From NCBI GenBank assembly GCA_947371645.1, contig CANBQJ010000197.1, forward strand, positions 1-6,971: a DNA stretch of 6,971 nt. The letters run 5' to 3'. The notes under the pieces are model-generated. The model worked only from the letters and a program-made list of their open reading frames with translations. It had not been told where the DNA came from and made no database searches. The first letter of the stretch is position 1, and each line of letters begins with the position of its first letter. This DNA is from Burkholderiales bacterium. GTDB taxonomy: Bacteria > Pseudomonadota > Gammaproteobacteria > Burkholderiales > Burkholderiaceae. Both the position numbers and the translations under genes were made by a program. Of the stretch, positions 1-6,185 are shown piece after piece.

Positions 1-185
1 ACGTCGGTCAGCGGCAGCTTGAGGTCATACGCCAGGCGGTTGACCAGCACCACATCGCCCTCGAGCAGCGTGGGCCGCATCGAGCCCGACGGGATGGGGT
101 TCCAGTCGGCGATGGCCAGGCGAAAGAAGCCGAAGCAGCACAGGAAGACGACAAAGCCCTTGTTCTCTTTCAGCCAGCGTGTCAT
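1..185 (-). CDS. Signal peptidase I, S26 family (partial, N-terminal 61 codons)
   Basis: Membrane-bound serine protease of the type that cleaves signal peptides from exported proteins at the periplasmic face. Only the first 61 codons and part of a 62nd are inside the window; the gene continues past the left edge. Residues about 10-26 form one hydrophobic segment after a short basic N-terminus. The motif PSGSM follows at residues 32-36, where Ser35 corresponds to the catalytic serine of LepB-type enzymes, and the usual P-T-L-L-E-G-D-V-V-L-V strand comes next. The catalytic lysine lies outside. The single N-terminal membrane segment and the DWNPIPSGSM context resemble the short accessory signal peptidases of Proteobacteria more than the longer housekeeping LepB; this is from memory, not a search. 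AAGGA at 192..196, six bases before the ATG, supports the start. The gene lies 126 bases downstream of the TonB receptor gene on the same strand. Confidence 0.88.
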   Translation of the reverse strand, partial: MTRWLKENKGFVVFLCCFGFFRLAIADWNPIPSGSMRPTLLEGDVVLVNRLAYDLKLPLTD

Positions 186-240
186 GGGTGGTCCTTGTTC
201 CAGTGAGGGGGGTGTCCAGCAGCAACTGAGACTCCACCTG

Positions 241-258
241 AAGCGGAGAGTTCCGCTC
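241..258 (-). other. Small hairpin between the receptor and signal peptidase genes
   Basis: AGCGGA at 242..247 and TCCGCT at 252..257 form a perfect six-base-pair inverted repeat around a four-base loop. On the minus-strand RNA the flanking bases 258 and 241 add a G-U pair. There is no T run after it, so it is not a convincing intrinsic terminator. It might act as a weak attenuator or an RNA processing or stability element between two co-transcribed genes. The rest of the 186..311 gap holds only the ribosome binding site of the signal peptidase. Confidence 0.3.
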
Positions 259-311
259 AATGCAAGCCCATCTGCTGCAGGTCGTGAGAGACGCCGCCCA
301 GCCGGCCCTCA

Positions 312-2513
312 TCACAACTTGCGCTCGTACACCAGGCGGATGGCCGCGTACGTGGGCCACAGCGTGTCCTGGCGCAGGTCGTTGCCCGCGACGTCCGCCA
401 GAGGGAAGGTGGCGACCTCGGACTGCGTGGGGTGCAGGAGGTTGGTGCCCGAAACCCGCAGCTGCGAAGCCGCATCGATGCGCCACAGCGCGTAGGCGTC
501 CAGCTTCCTGCTGACGGCGCGCGCGTAAGTCTGGTCATGCAGCATGCGGGTGAGGCCGTAGCGCGACAGGGTATAGGTGCCACCGAAGCTCCAGGCGCTG
601 CCATCAGGTCGCCAGTCCAGGCCGCTGCCTGCCGTCAGGGGGTTTTGCCGGACCACGCGGTTGTCGGGGCCAGGCACCGCATCCACCCACGACAGGTTGC
701 GCGCCACATTGGCACGCGCTTCAACGGCCGGTGCCGTGGGCCACAGCTTGCGCAGCCGCAAGCGGGCTTCGACGTCGACGCTGAGCACGCGCGCGTCGCC
801 ATCGTTGACTGGCCGCTGAATCCAGCTGTTGAGCTGGGTGTCGTAGCGAACTTCCGGCAGGATGGCGTCGTGAATGTGCCGCCAGGTCGCGTTGGCCGAC
901 AGCAGGCCGGCATCGTCGCTCAGGGTGCGTTCATAGCCCAGGTCCAGCCCCCAGGCCAGTTCGGGCTTGAGCTGCGGGTTGCCCTGCGTTTCGGGTGAGG
1001 TGGGTGTGTTCTGGCTGTTGTTGTAGTAGCGGCGCGGCGACAGCTCGCGCAAGCTCGGTTGTCGGTAGGTGCGAGACAAGGCCAGGCGCAGCTTGTCGTT
1101 GGGCGTGCCGGGCACCTGCCAGGCGCTTTGCAAGATGGGGCTGAGCACGTGCGTGCGCTGGCGGAAGACGTCGTCCCCGTCGTTGCCGCCGGTCTCCACC
1201 GTTTCCCAGCGCAGGCCGCCATAGGCGGACCATCCGGGGTGAAGGGTCCATTCGTCCTGGGCGTAGGCGGCCCAGCGGCTGACGTGGGCGCGAAAGCGCT
1301 CTTCCAGGTTGACGGGCGTCACGAGCCCGGTGGGCGCCAATTCATTCTGGATGCGCCCGTTTTCGCGCTGGGCACGCTCGGCCTCCCAACCCGCAGACAG
1401 CACATGCCCCGTGGACCAGGGCGAGGTGTACTTGGTGCCGACGTTCTGCCCGGTGTCGACCAGCGGGCCGTCGATGGCGCGGTCCAGTTGCAGCGTGCCT
1501 GGTTCATCGTAGAAGCGGTGGTGCACCATCTGGTTGAGGCGGCTTGCGTTGGCCCCCAGTTTGGTCTCCAGCTTGGCGCCCTGGTCGAAGCGGTGTTCCC
1601 AGGTGCCGCGCGCCCTGGTGTTGACGGTGTCGGAGCGCTGGCTCACGTGCACGGTGGGGAAGTCGGCTGGCGTGCCCAACACCGATTGGTAGCCGTCGTC
1701 GCGGTAGGCATGCACGCGCTCGAAACCCAGCAGGGTGTCGACGAACAAGGTGTCGGCGTCGGTCAGGAACCAGTTCAACCTGGGGGCCAGGCTGATGTTG
1801 TCGATGGCAAACGGTCGGGTGGTGCTCAGGCGCACGTCGCGCACCAGTTGCCCCGTTGCGTTCGTCCACTGGCGCCTGGTGTTTTCGCCATCGGGGAAGG
1901 CGTCATGGCGGTACTCGGCCACGACGCCCCAGGTCTTGTCGTTGAGGCGGTCACCGTATTGGCCGCTCAATGCGTACTGCCCACGCCCGCCCACACTGCC
2001 GCCGGTGAGCTTCACGTCACGCTGGCCCGCACGCGCGCTTTGCTTGAGGATGATGTTGATGCTGCCCGCTATGGCCTGCGCGCTGCGGTCTGCCGTGGGT
2101 GAGCGGTTGACCTCGATGCGTTCGATCAGCACGGGTGAGATCGAGTCCAGCGAGAAGCCTTGCGGTGTAGGGTCGCCATTGATGAGGATGGCGACATAGC
2201 CACTTCCAAGCCCGCGCAGACGCACCTCGCCGCCACGCAAGCCGCTGCCTGTCACCGTCACGCCGGGCACGCGGCCCAGCACGTCGCTGAGCGTGGTGTC
2301 TCCCTGGCGGTTGATGTCATCGCGTGTGACGACGACCTTGTTGGAAATGGCTTCGGCGCGGTCGTCGCGCTCGGCGCCGGAGCGCACCACCGTGGCGGGC
2401 AGTTCCACCACAGGCGCAGGTGGCGGGGTCTGCGCCTGGGTTGTCGTGGTCATGCCCAGCAGGCAGGCGATGCGCACCAGGCGCGCGATGGGATGCAGGC
2501 GCAAAGCGGGCAT
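312..2513 (-). CDS. TonB-dependent outer-membrane receptor
   Basis: Outer-membrane beta-barrel receptor that would import a scarce ligand, typically a ferric siderophore, haem, cobalamin or similar compound, using energy from TonB-ExbB-ExbD. The chosen product is 733 residues, normal for the family. Residues 1-27 look like a Sec signal peptide, with likely cleavage after TQA. A possible TonB box lies near residues 38-44 (LPATVVR). The plug domain spans about 55-157: it has the D-V-L-G-R-V-P-G-V pattern at 77-85, R-L-R-G-L-G near 98-103, IERIEV at 130-135, and closes with the usual A-I-A-G-S-I-N-I-I-L-K. The remainder is the barrel, with the conserved NPQLKPE segment and a GTNLLHP motif near the C-terminus. 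A start at 2546 is open but would put 11 polar residues before the signal peptide; the ATG at 2513 has an excellent ribosome binding site. The last residue is Leu instead of the usual aromatic. No Fur box is visible, so the ligand cannot be named. Confidence 0.93.
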   Translation of the reverse strand: MPALRLHPIARLVRIACLLGMTTTTQAQTPPPAPVVELPATVVRSGAERDDRAEAISNKVVVTRDDINRQGDTTLSDVLGRVPGVTVTGSGLRGGEVRLRGLGSGYVAILINGDPTPQGFSLDSISPVLIERIEVNRSPTADRSAQAIAGSINIILKQSARAGQRDVKLTGGSVGGRGQYALSGQYGDRLNDKTWGVVAEYRHDAFPDGENTRRQWTNATGQLVRDVRLSTTRPFAIDNISLAPRLNWFLTDADTLFVDTLLGFERVHAYRDDGYQSVLGTPADFPTVHVSQRSDTVNTRARGTWEHRFDQGAKLETKLGANASRLNQMVHHRFYDEPGTLQLDRAIDGPLVDTGQNVGTKYTSPWSTGHVLSAGWEAERAQRENGRIQNELAPTGLVTPVNLEERFRAHVSRWAAYAQDEWTLHPGWSAYGGLRWETVETGGNDGDDVFRQRTHVLSPILQSAWQVPGTPNDKLRLALSRTYRQPSLRELSPRRYYNNSQNTPTSPETQGNPQLKPELAWGLDLGYERTLSDDAGLLSANATWRHIHDAILPEVRYDTQLNSWIQRPVNDGDARVLSVDVEARLRLRKLWPTAPAVEARANVARNLSWVDAVPGPDNRVVRQNPLTAGSGLDWRPDGSAWSFGGTYTLSRYGLTRMLHDQTYARAVSRKLDAYALWRIDAASQLRVSGTNLLHPTQSEVATFPLADVAGNDLRQDTLWPTYAAIRLVYERKL

Positions 2514-2517
2514 CAGG

Positions 2518-2525
2518 TCCTCTCC
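2518..2525 (-). promoter_or_regulatory. Ribosome binding site that fixes the TonB receptor start
   Basis: On the minus strand GGAGAGGA lies just upstream of the ATG at 2513; the GGAG core is eight bases from the start codon. It falls inside the reading frame if the upstream ATG at 2546 is used, so it argues for the shorter protein with a clean signal peptide. Confidence 0.75.
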
Positions 2526-2544
2526 GATTTGGTGTGATGAGGCC

Positions 2545-2554
2545 ATGCTAGGCT
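2545..2554. promoter_or_regulatory. Candidate overlapping divergent -10 elements
   Basis: The ten bases ATGCTAGGCT can be read as a -10 box in both directions. On the plus strand TAGGCT (2549..2554) is preceded by TG one base away, an extended -10 form; its transcript would begin near 2561. On the minus strand TAGCAT (2550..2545) matches four of six -10 positions and would start the receptor transcript near 2538, giving a leader of about 25 bases that holds the Shine-Dalgarno site. No good -35 box is seen at 16-18 bases in either direction, so this rests on the -10 motifs and position alone. Confidence 0.3.
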
Positions 2555-2639
2555 GGTCGCCATGCGCAACTGTCTGTGCGGCAGCAGCGTCTCCAGCCCA
2601 ACGTCGGAAGCCGCTGTCAAGGCTTCAATCAGCTTCACC

Positions 2640-3218
2640 ATGTCCGACACCAACAAGGCCCGTGGGGCCATCGTGGACGCCAACTACCGCTTCATCGCGG
2701 CCAGTCAGGAAGTCAACGCCCGCATCACCCAGCGCCAGCAGGCGTTGGCCCTGTACGTGACCCTGGTGGTGAGCCTGCTGGCGGCGCTGGTGGCGCTCAA
2801 GCCCAGCGAGGGACGCAGCACCGTGCCGGTGGAGTGGCTGATGATGGGCTTCCCGGTGGCCTCGGTGTGCCTGGCCTTCCTGAACTACAAGGCCGAGCGC
2901 GCCATCACCAACCTGCGGCGCTTCATGTCGGCGCTGGAGCAGCTCAACGACGCACATGAAGCCTTGCCCAGCTACAACACCCACCCCGGCTGGGCCGAAG
3001 GGGCCAACAAGGCCAGGCGCTTTCATGACTACGCCGCGGCCGTGCTGGTGTCCGGGGGGAATCTGGTGGGCCTGGGTGCGGTCGCGACCATCTACCCACA
3101 GCGCATCGCCGAGTCGCCCGCCACGGTGTGGGCCTCGGTGGTGGTGGCGACGCTCAGCGTGCTGGCCTTGCTGCTGAGCCCGCGCTGGAGCTACCAGCCC
3201 ATCGTGCGCACCCTTTGA
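2640..3218 (+). CDS. Four-helix inner-membrane protein of unknown function
   Basis: I do not recognise the family. From the preferred start the product is 192 residues with four hydrophobic segments at about 35-54, 63-82, 131-151 and 162-180, so it is probably an inner-membrane protein. Between the second and third segments lies a soluble stretch of about 48 residues, starting with a charged helix (KAERAITNLRRFMSALEQLN). The N-terminal 34 residues are polar and helix-like. No catalytic motif, cysteine pair or metal site is visible. The frame is open from an earlier ATG at 2562, which would give 218 residues. Codons 2562..2639 use A or T at the third position more often than those after 2640, and the extra residues look unstructured, so 2640 is preferred. 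Neither start has a convincing ribosome binding site, and a -10-like box near 2550 would also suit a leaderless start at 2562. The gene diverges from the TonB receptor and precedes the acetyltransferase gene by 73 bases. Confidence 0.75.
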   Translation: MSDTNKARGAIVDANYRFIAASQEVNARITQRQQALALYVTLVVSLLAALVALKPSEGRSTVPVEWLMMGFPVASVCLAFLNYKAERAITNLRRFMSALEQLNDAHEALPSYNTHPGWAEGANKARRFHDYAAAVLVSGGNLVGLGAVATIYPQRIAESPATVWASVVVATLSVLALLLSPRWSYQPIVRTL

Positions 3219-3241
3219 CACGCTTGCCCGCATAAGCTCAT

Positions 3242-3270
3242 CCGCAGCGCTTCCTTGGCGAAGCGAGCGG
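3242..3270 (+). other. Hairpin in the gap before the acetyltransferase gene
   Basis: CCGC (3242..3245) pairs with GCGG (3267..3270), and CGCTTC (3248..3253) pairs with GAAGCG (3260..3265). Together they make a ten-pair stem with a small internal bulge and a six-base loop. No T run follows, so it is not a typical intrinsic terminator for the membrane-protein gene. It overlaps the candidate -35 box of the next gene. Confidence 0.4.
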
Positions 3271-3283
3271 CCCAGCCTACAGT
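3255..3283 (+). promoter_or_regulatory. Candidate sigma-70-type promoter of the acetyltransferase gene
   Basis: TTGGCG at 3255..3260 (four of six -35 positions) and TACAGT at 3278..3283 (four of six -10 positions) are separated by exactly 17 bases. The -10 box ends eight bases before the ATG at 3292, which would place the transcript start at or next to the start codon. No Shine-Dalgarno sequence lies between. The spacing is ideal but the boxes are only moderate matches. Confidence 0.42.
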
Positions 3284-3291
3284 GCGGGCCC

Positions 3292-3873
3292 ATGACGAAG
3301 ATCGACGACGTGCAGGAGTGTGCGGTGCATGGTGCATCTGCAGGCCCTGCCGTGTTCGTGCGGCACGCGGTGGACGACGATGCCGAGCTCTTGCTGGGCC
3401 TGCGGCAGCGGCTGTTCGATGAAACGCCGTTCATGAGGTGGGCGCCAGCGGAGTTTCAGGAGTCCGCCACGCACGAGCGGCAACGCATTGCCCAGGCTGC
3501 GGCGCAAGCTGGCAACTGCCTGCTGGTGGCCGATGTCGATGGGCAGTTGGTGGGCTTGTTGCAGGTCCAAGGCCATGCCGCAGACCGGGAGCGCCATGCG
3601 GCCACGCTGACACTGGGCGTGCTGCAAAGCCACGCCGGCCAGGGCATCGGCAGGCAGCTGATGCGCGCGGCCCTGGCCTGGGCCCGCTCAGCGGGCTTGC
3701 GCCGATTGGAACTGACGGTGCAGCAACCCAACGAACGCGCGCGCCTGTTTTTCTTGCGCACGGGCTTTCAGGTGGAAGGCACCCGTCGTTGTGCGCTGTT
3801 CGTTCATGGGCGGTATGTGGATGAGCAGTACCTGTCCATCTTGCTGACCCGAGGCGGGCCCGGGTGGGTCTGA
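3292..3873 (+). CDS. GNAT-family N-acetyltransferase
   Basis: Cytoplasmic enzyme of the GNAT superfamily, which transfers an acetyl group from acetyl-CoA to an amine on a protein, antibiotic, amino acid or other small molecule; the acceptor cannot be read from the sequence. The protein is 193 residues, with the fold from about residue 22. A strand at 76-91 leads to motif A: the T-L-T-L-G-V strand at 105-110, then AGQGIG at 115-120, the pyrophosphate-binding turn, followed by a long helix. Motif B follows: N147-E-R-A-R-L-F-F-L-R-T-G-F159, the usual Asn-to-GF pattern. The first position of the Q/R-x-x-G-x-G motif is Ala115, a tolerated but less common choice. About 20 residues precede the fold. 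The start is the first ATG in the frame; it has no ribosome binding site but sits eight bases after a -10-like box. The gene ends facing the lipoprotein gene. Confidence 0.88.
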   Translation: MTKIDDVQECAVHGASAGPAVFVRHAVDDDAELLLGLRQRLFDETPFMRWAPAEFQESATHERQRIAQAAAQAGNCLLVADVDGQLVGLLQVQGHAADRERHAATLTLGVLQSHAGQGIGRQLMRAALAWARSAGLRRLELTVQQPNERARLFFLRTGFQVEGTRRCALFVHGRYVDEQYLSILLTRGGPGWV

Positions 3874-3942
3874 TGTCTGCGGCCCCAAAGGCGTGTACCC
3901 CGCGGCCAAGATGAGCCACGTGGACGGCAGCCGTGGCGGGCT
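3874..3942. other. Gap between convergent genes
   Basis: Sixty-nine bases separate the stop codons of the acetyltransferase and lipoprotein genes. A six-pair inverted repeat, GCCACG (3915..3920) with CGTGGC (3932..3937), could end transcription from either side, but no T run flanks it on either strand. I see no clear terminator and no small gene here. Confidence 0.3.
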
Positions 3943-4533
3943 TCAGCGGCCAAACAGCCCGTCGCGCTGCATGGCGTCGAGCAGGTTTTCGGTGAAGTTG
4001 TCGAAGCCGGTGCTGTCGTTGTCCAGCACCACGGGGGGCAGCTCGAACCTGGACTTGTAGGTCCAGATCACCTGGCCCTGGGTGTTCACCACATCGGTTT
4101 TCATTTCTTTGAATGAGCGGCACACCGAGTCCTGGCACAGCATGTGTGAGGTCAGCACCGACACGTCCAACACCGGGTAGCGGCTGTCGAGCCGGCGGAT
4201 CTCTGCACCATGGCGCTGGGCGGCATCGGGCAGGCGCCTGTCGATGCCTTTGATCAACTGCTCGTTGATGACCCGGGAATTGGCGGTGGCCTGCTTCAAC
4301 TGAGCATCCGAAGCCGTGGGCTTGTAGGTGGTGTTGTTCGCCGTGAAGCGCAGTGAAATCAAGGTGGGCGAGTTGGCCAGCAGGTGCAAGGCCACGTTGT
4401 AGCGCTTGGACGCCTGGTCTGCGGGCACGCCGCCGGTGGAGGTGTGGCGCGAGTCGGTGGTGCTGCAGGCTGCGGTGAGCAGCACGGCGGCGGCGAGGGC
4501 GGCGTGGGCCGTCCTTTGCGTGATCTGGTGCAT
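3943..4533 (-). CDS. Small lipoprotein of unknown function
   Basis: Predicted lipid-anchored envelope protein of 196 residues. The N-terminus is a lipoprotein signal peptide: basic Arg7, a hydrophobic run at 9-19, and a lipobox ending L-L-T-A-A-C with Cys23 as the lipidated residue. Ser24 and Thr25 follow, with no Asp at +2, so outer-membrane sorting is likely. The mature part is mostly polar, with an alanine- and glutamine-rich helical stretch (about 74-107), short strands near 119-127 and 152-163, and a helix at the C-terminus. Cys133 and Cys138 (CQDSVC) could form a small disulfide loop. I do not recognise the family. The frame is open back to 4707, but that extension crosses the terminator of the upstream operon and would bury the signal peptide; AGGG five bases before the ATG at 4533 supports the short form. 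A promoter should lie in 4534..4631, but I find no convincing one. Confidence 0.8.
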   Translation of the reverse strand: MHQITQRTAHAALAAAVLLTAACSTTDSRHTSTGGVPADQASKRYNVALHLLANSPTLISLRFTANNTTYKPTASDAQLKQATANSRVINEQLIKGIDRRLPDAAQRHGAEIRRLDSRYPVLDVSVLTSHMLCQDSVCRSFKEMKTDVVNTQGQVIWTYKSRFELPPVVLDNDSTGFDNFTENLLDAMQRDGLFGR

Positions 4534-4631
4534 GACGGCCCTGACGGATGTGTTGTCAACGCAGCATTTCACGGAAGCTCGGGCCAAGGGGTGTGATCTT
4601 GGACGCTTTGTCTGCCAAGGCGAAGGCGCGC

Positions 4632-4663
4632 AAAAAAGGCGTCGAGCCGCGAGGCCCGACGCC
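4632..4663 (-). terminator. Intrinsic terminator of the DUF1553-DUF1501 operon
   Basis: CGACGCC (4657..4663) pairs with GGCGTCG (4638..4644), and the stem continues inward through a G-U pair (4656 with 4645) and three more pairs (4653..4655 with 4646..4648) to a four-base loop. On the minus strand the 11-pair stem runs straight into six T (4637..4632). The inner G-U pair exists only in the minus-strand RNA; on the plus strand it would be an A-C mismatch. It lies 66 bases after the DUF1501 stop codon. Confidence 0.85.
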
Positions 4664-4690
4664 GAACTTGGGGTCAAACGTGAAAGGTAG

Positions 4691-4716
4691 GCCGCCAGCG
4701 CATGCACGCCGGCGGC
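4691..4716 (-). other. Second hairpin just after the DUF1501 gene
   Basis: GCCGCC (4691..4696) pairs with GGCGGC (4711..4716), followed inward by one G-U pair in minus-strand RNA (4710 with 4697), three more pairs, and a six-base loop. It sits 12 bases after the DUF1501 stop codon and 27 bases before the T-run terminator hairpin. With no T run of its own it may protect the mRNA 3' end or help termination. Confidence 0.6.
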
Positions 4717-4728
4717 TGAGGAGGCATT

Positions 4729-6168
4729 TCAGGCCAGCAGTTCCTTGACCACCTTGCCGTACACCACAGTCGGGCGTTCGGAGCGGCCGTTGTTCAGGAA
4801 GGTGGTCTTCAGGTGGTCCAGGCCCAGGAGCTGCAGCACGGTCGCTTGCAGGTCATAGGTGTCGACGCCCTTTTCCTTGTCTGCCGTCTGCAGGCCGATT
4901 TCGTCGGTCTCGCCGTGGGTGTAGCCCGCCTTGACGCCGCCACCGGCCAGCCACTGGGTGTACCCCCAGGGGTTGTGGTCGCGGCCGTTGCCGGATTGGC
5001 CATAGGACGTGCGGCCGAACTCGGAAGTCCACACCACCAGGGTGCTCTCCAGCAGGCCACGTGCCTTCAGGTCGGCCAGCAGGCCAGCGATGGGTTTGTC
5101 CACCTGGCGGGCCTTGAGCTTGTGGTTGTTGGGCAGGTCATCGTGGGCGTCCCAGCTGGTGCGCTCGGCCGTGCCGCCCTTGGCGCCGCCGGTGACCACC
5201 TGCACGAAGCGCACGCCGTTTTCCACCAGGCGGCGGGCGCGCAGCAGCACCTCGCCGTAGGGACCGGCGGTTTCGTCACCGATGCCGTACAGGGCTTTGG
5301 TGGCTTCGGTTTCCTTGCTCAGGTCCACCACGTTGGCAGCGGTGACTTGCATGCGCGATGCCAGTTCGTAAGAACGCGTGCGGGCGCGCAGTTCCGAGTC
5401 CAGCGGACGCTGGGCGCTGTTGAACTTGTTGAGGTGCTTGAGCAGGTCCAGTGCGCCTTGCTGCTGCAGGTCGCCGCGCACTTCGGGGCGGTCCAGGTAG
5501 AGGATGGGTGAGGTGCCGGGGCGGAAGGCGGTGCCTTGGTAGACGGCGGGCAGGAAGCCCGAGCTCCAGTTCTGCGAGCCGGCGCTGGGTTCACGGTCAC
5601 CGTCGTACAGCACCACATACGGGGGCAGGTCGGGGTTGGCCGAGCCCAGGGCATAGGCCACCCAGGCGCCCAGCGAGGGGCGGCCTGGGCTCAGGTCGCC
5701 GGTGTTGAGCTTCAGGATCGAGATGTCGTGGGTAGCGCCCACGGTCACGCTCGACTTGATGAAGGCCAGCTTGTCGGCATGCTCGGCCAGGTTGGGCAGC
5801 AGGTCGGAGAACCAGGCGCCGCTTTCACCGTACTGCTTCCAGGTGCGACCCGAGTGGAACAGCTTGCCCACGCCACCCTGGGTGGACGTCTTGATGCCCT
5901 TGAGGAAGGAGGCGGGCGGCTCGGTACCGGCCAGGCGGACCAGTTCGGGCTTGTAGTCGTAGAGGTCCAGCGTGCTGGGGGCGCCGTCCTGGTGCAGCCA
6001 GATCACAGACTTCACCTTGGCGGCGAAGTGCGGCTGCTTGGGCGCCAGCGGGTCGGCCAGGTCAGCGGCCATGGCAGCGCCAAAGCCAGGAACCAGGCCC
6101 GTCAGGGCCGTGCCACCCACCGTCAAGCCGGCGGTGGACAGGAAATCACGTCGATTGAAGTTGCTCAT
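4729..6168 (-). CDS. Tat-exported DUF1501-family protein
   Basis: A 479-residue exported protein of the DUF1501 family, which is placed with the alkaline phosphatase/sulfatase-like superfamily; no reaction is firmly established, so I give none. The N-terminus carries a twin-arginine signal, NRRDFL at residues 5-10, then a mild hydrophobic run and likely cleavage near AMA-AD (34-35), implying folding in the cytoplasm before export. Family landmarks run in order: the first strand with DGAPSTLDLYDYKP (61-74), where most members read GGPS; the SDLLPNLAEHADKL region; PSLGAWVAYALGS; WDAHDDL (339-345); EFGRT (383-387); RDHNPWG (396-402) with WLAGGG; and DLQATVLQLLGLDH (439-452) near the end. The His and Asp residues in these blocks are candidate metal ligands. 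GAGGA (6177..6181), eight bases before the ATG, lies in the 17-base gap after the DUF1553 gene, so the two are an operon. The length is normal and the frame intact. Confidence 0.93.
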   Translation of the reverse strand: MSNFNRRDFLSTAGLTVGGTALTGLVPGFGAAMAADLADPLAPKQPHFAAKVKSVIWLHQDGAPSTLDLYDYKPELVRLAGTEPPASFLKGIKTSTQGGVGKLFHSGRTWKQYGESGAWFSDLLPNLAEHADKLAFIKSSVTVGATHDISILKLNTGDLSPGRPSLGAWVAYALGSANPDLPPYVVLYDGDREPSAGSQNWSSGFLPAVYQGTAFRPGTSPILYLDRPEVRGDLQQQGALDLLKHLNKFNSAQRPLDSELRARTRSYELASRMQVTAANVVDLSKETEATKALYGIGDETAGPYGEVLLRARRLVENGVRFVQVVTGGAKGGTAERTSWDAHDDLPNNHKLKARQVDKPIAGLLADLKARGLLESTLVVWTSEFGRTSYGQSGNGRDHNPWGYTQWLAGGGVKAGYTHGETDEIGLQTADKEKGVDTYDLQATVLQLLGLDHLKTTFLNNGRSERPTVVYGKVVKELLA

Positions 6169-6185
6169 GTTGGCTGTCCTCGGTT

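Noticed and set aside
1059..2102. Open plus-strand frame of 347 codons opposite the TonB receptor
   Set aside because: It is antisense to a receptor with clear domain motifs; its translation is Gly/Val/Ala/His-rich with no family features, as expected for a GC-rich shadow frame.
2615..2620. Perfect TTGACA on the minus strand upstream of the TonB receptor
   Set aside because: No acceptable -10 box at the right spacing, and it is about 100 bases from the start codon.
2514..2639. Fur box search near the receptor gene
   Set aside because: No AT-rich GATAAT-type repeats are present, so iron control is not supported by the sequence.
2640..3218. Idea that the four-helix protein is a membrane effector of a nucleotide-signalling defence system
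   Set aside because: The helix layout is loosely similar, but no nucleotidyltransferase or other defence gene lies nearby and no motif supports it.
2625..3434. Open minus-strand frame of 269 codons
   Set aside because: It lies antisense across two well-supported genes and the gap between them, with a composition typical of a shadow.
4554..4559. Perfect TTGACA on the minus strand upstream of the lipoprotein gene
   Set aside because: No -10-like hexamer at 16-18 bases; the sequence at that place is the start codon region.
4534..4707. N-terminal extension of the lipoprotein by 58 residues
   Set aside because: It crosses a strong terminator hairpin and would hide the lipoprotein signal peptide.
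4813..5511. Open plus-strand frame of 232 codons inside the DUF1501 region
   Set aside because: Antisense to a conserved family protein; no start signal or recognisable motif.
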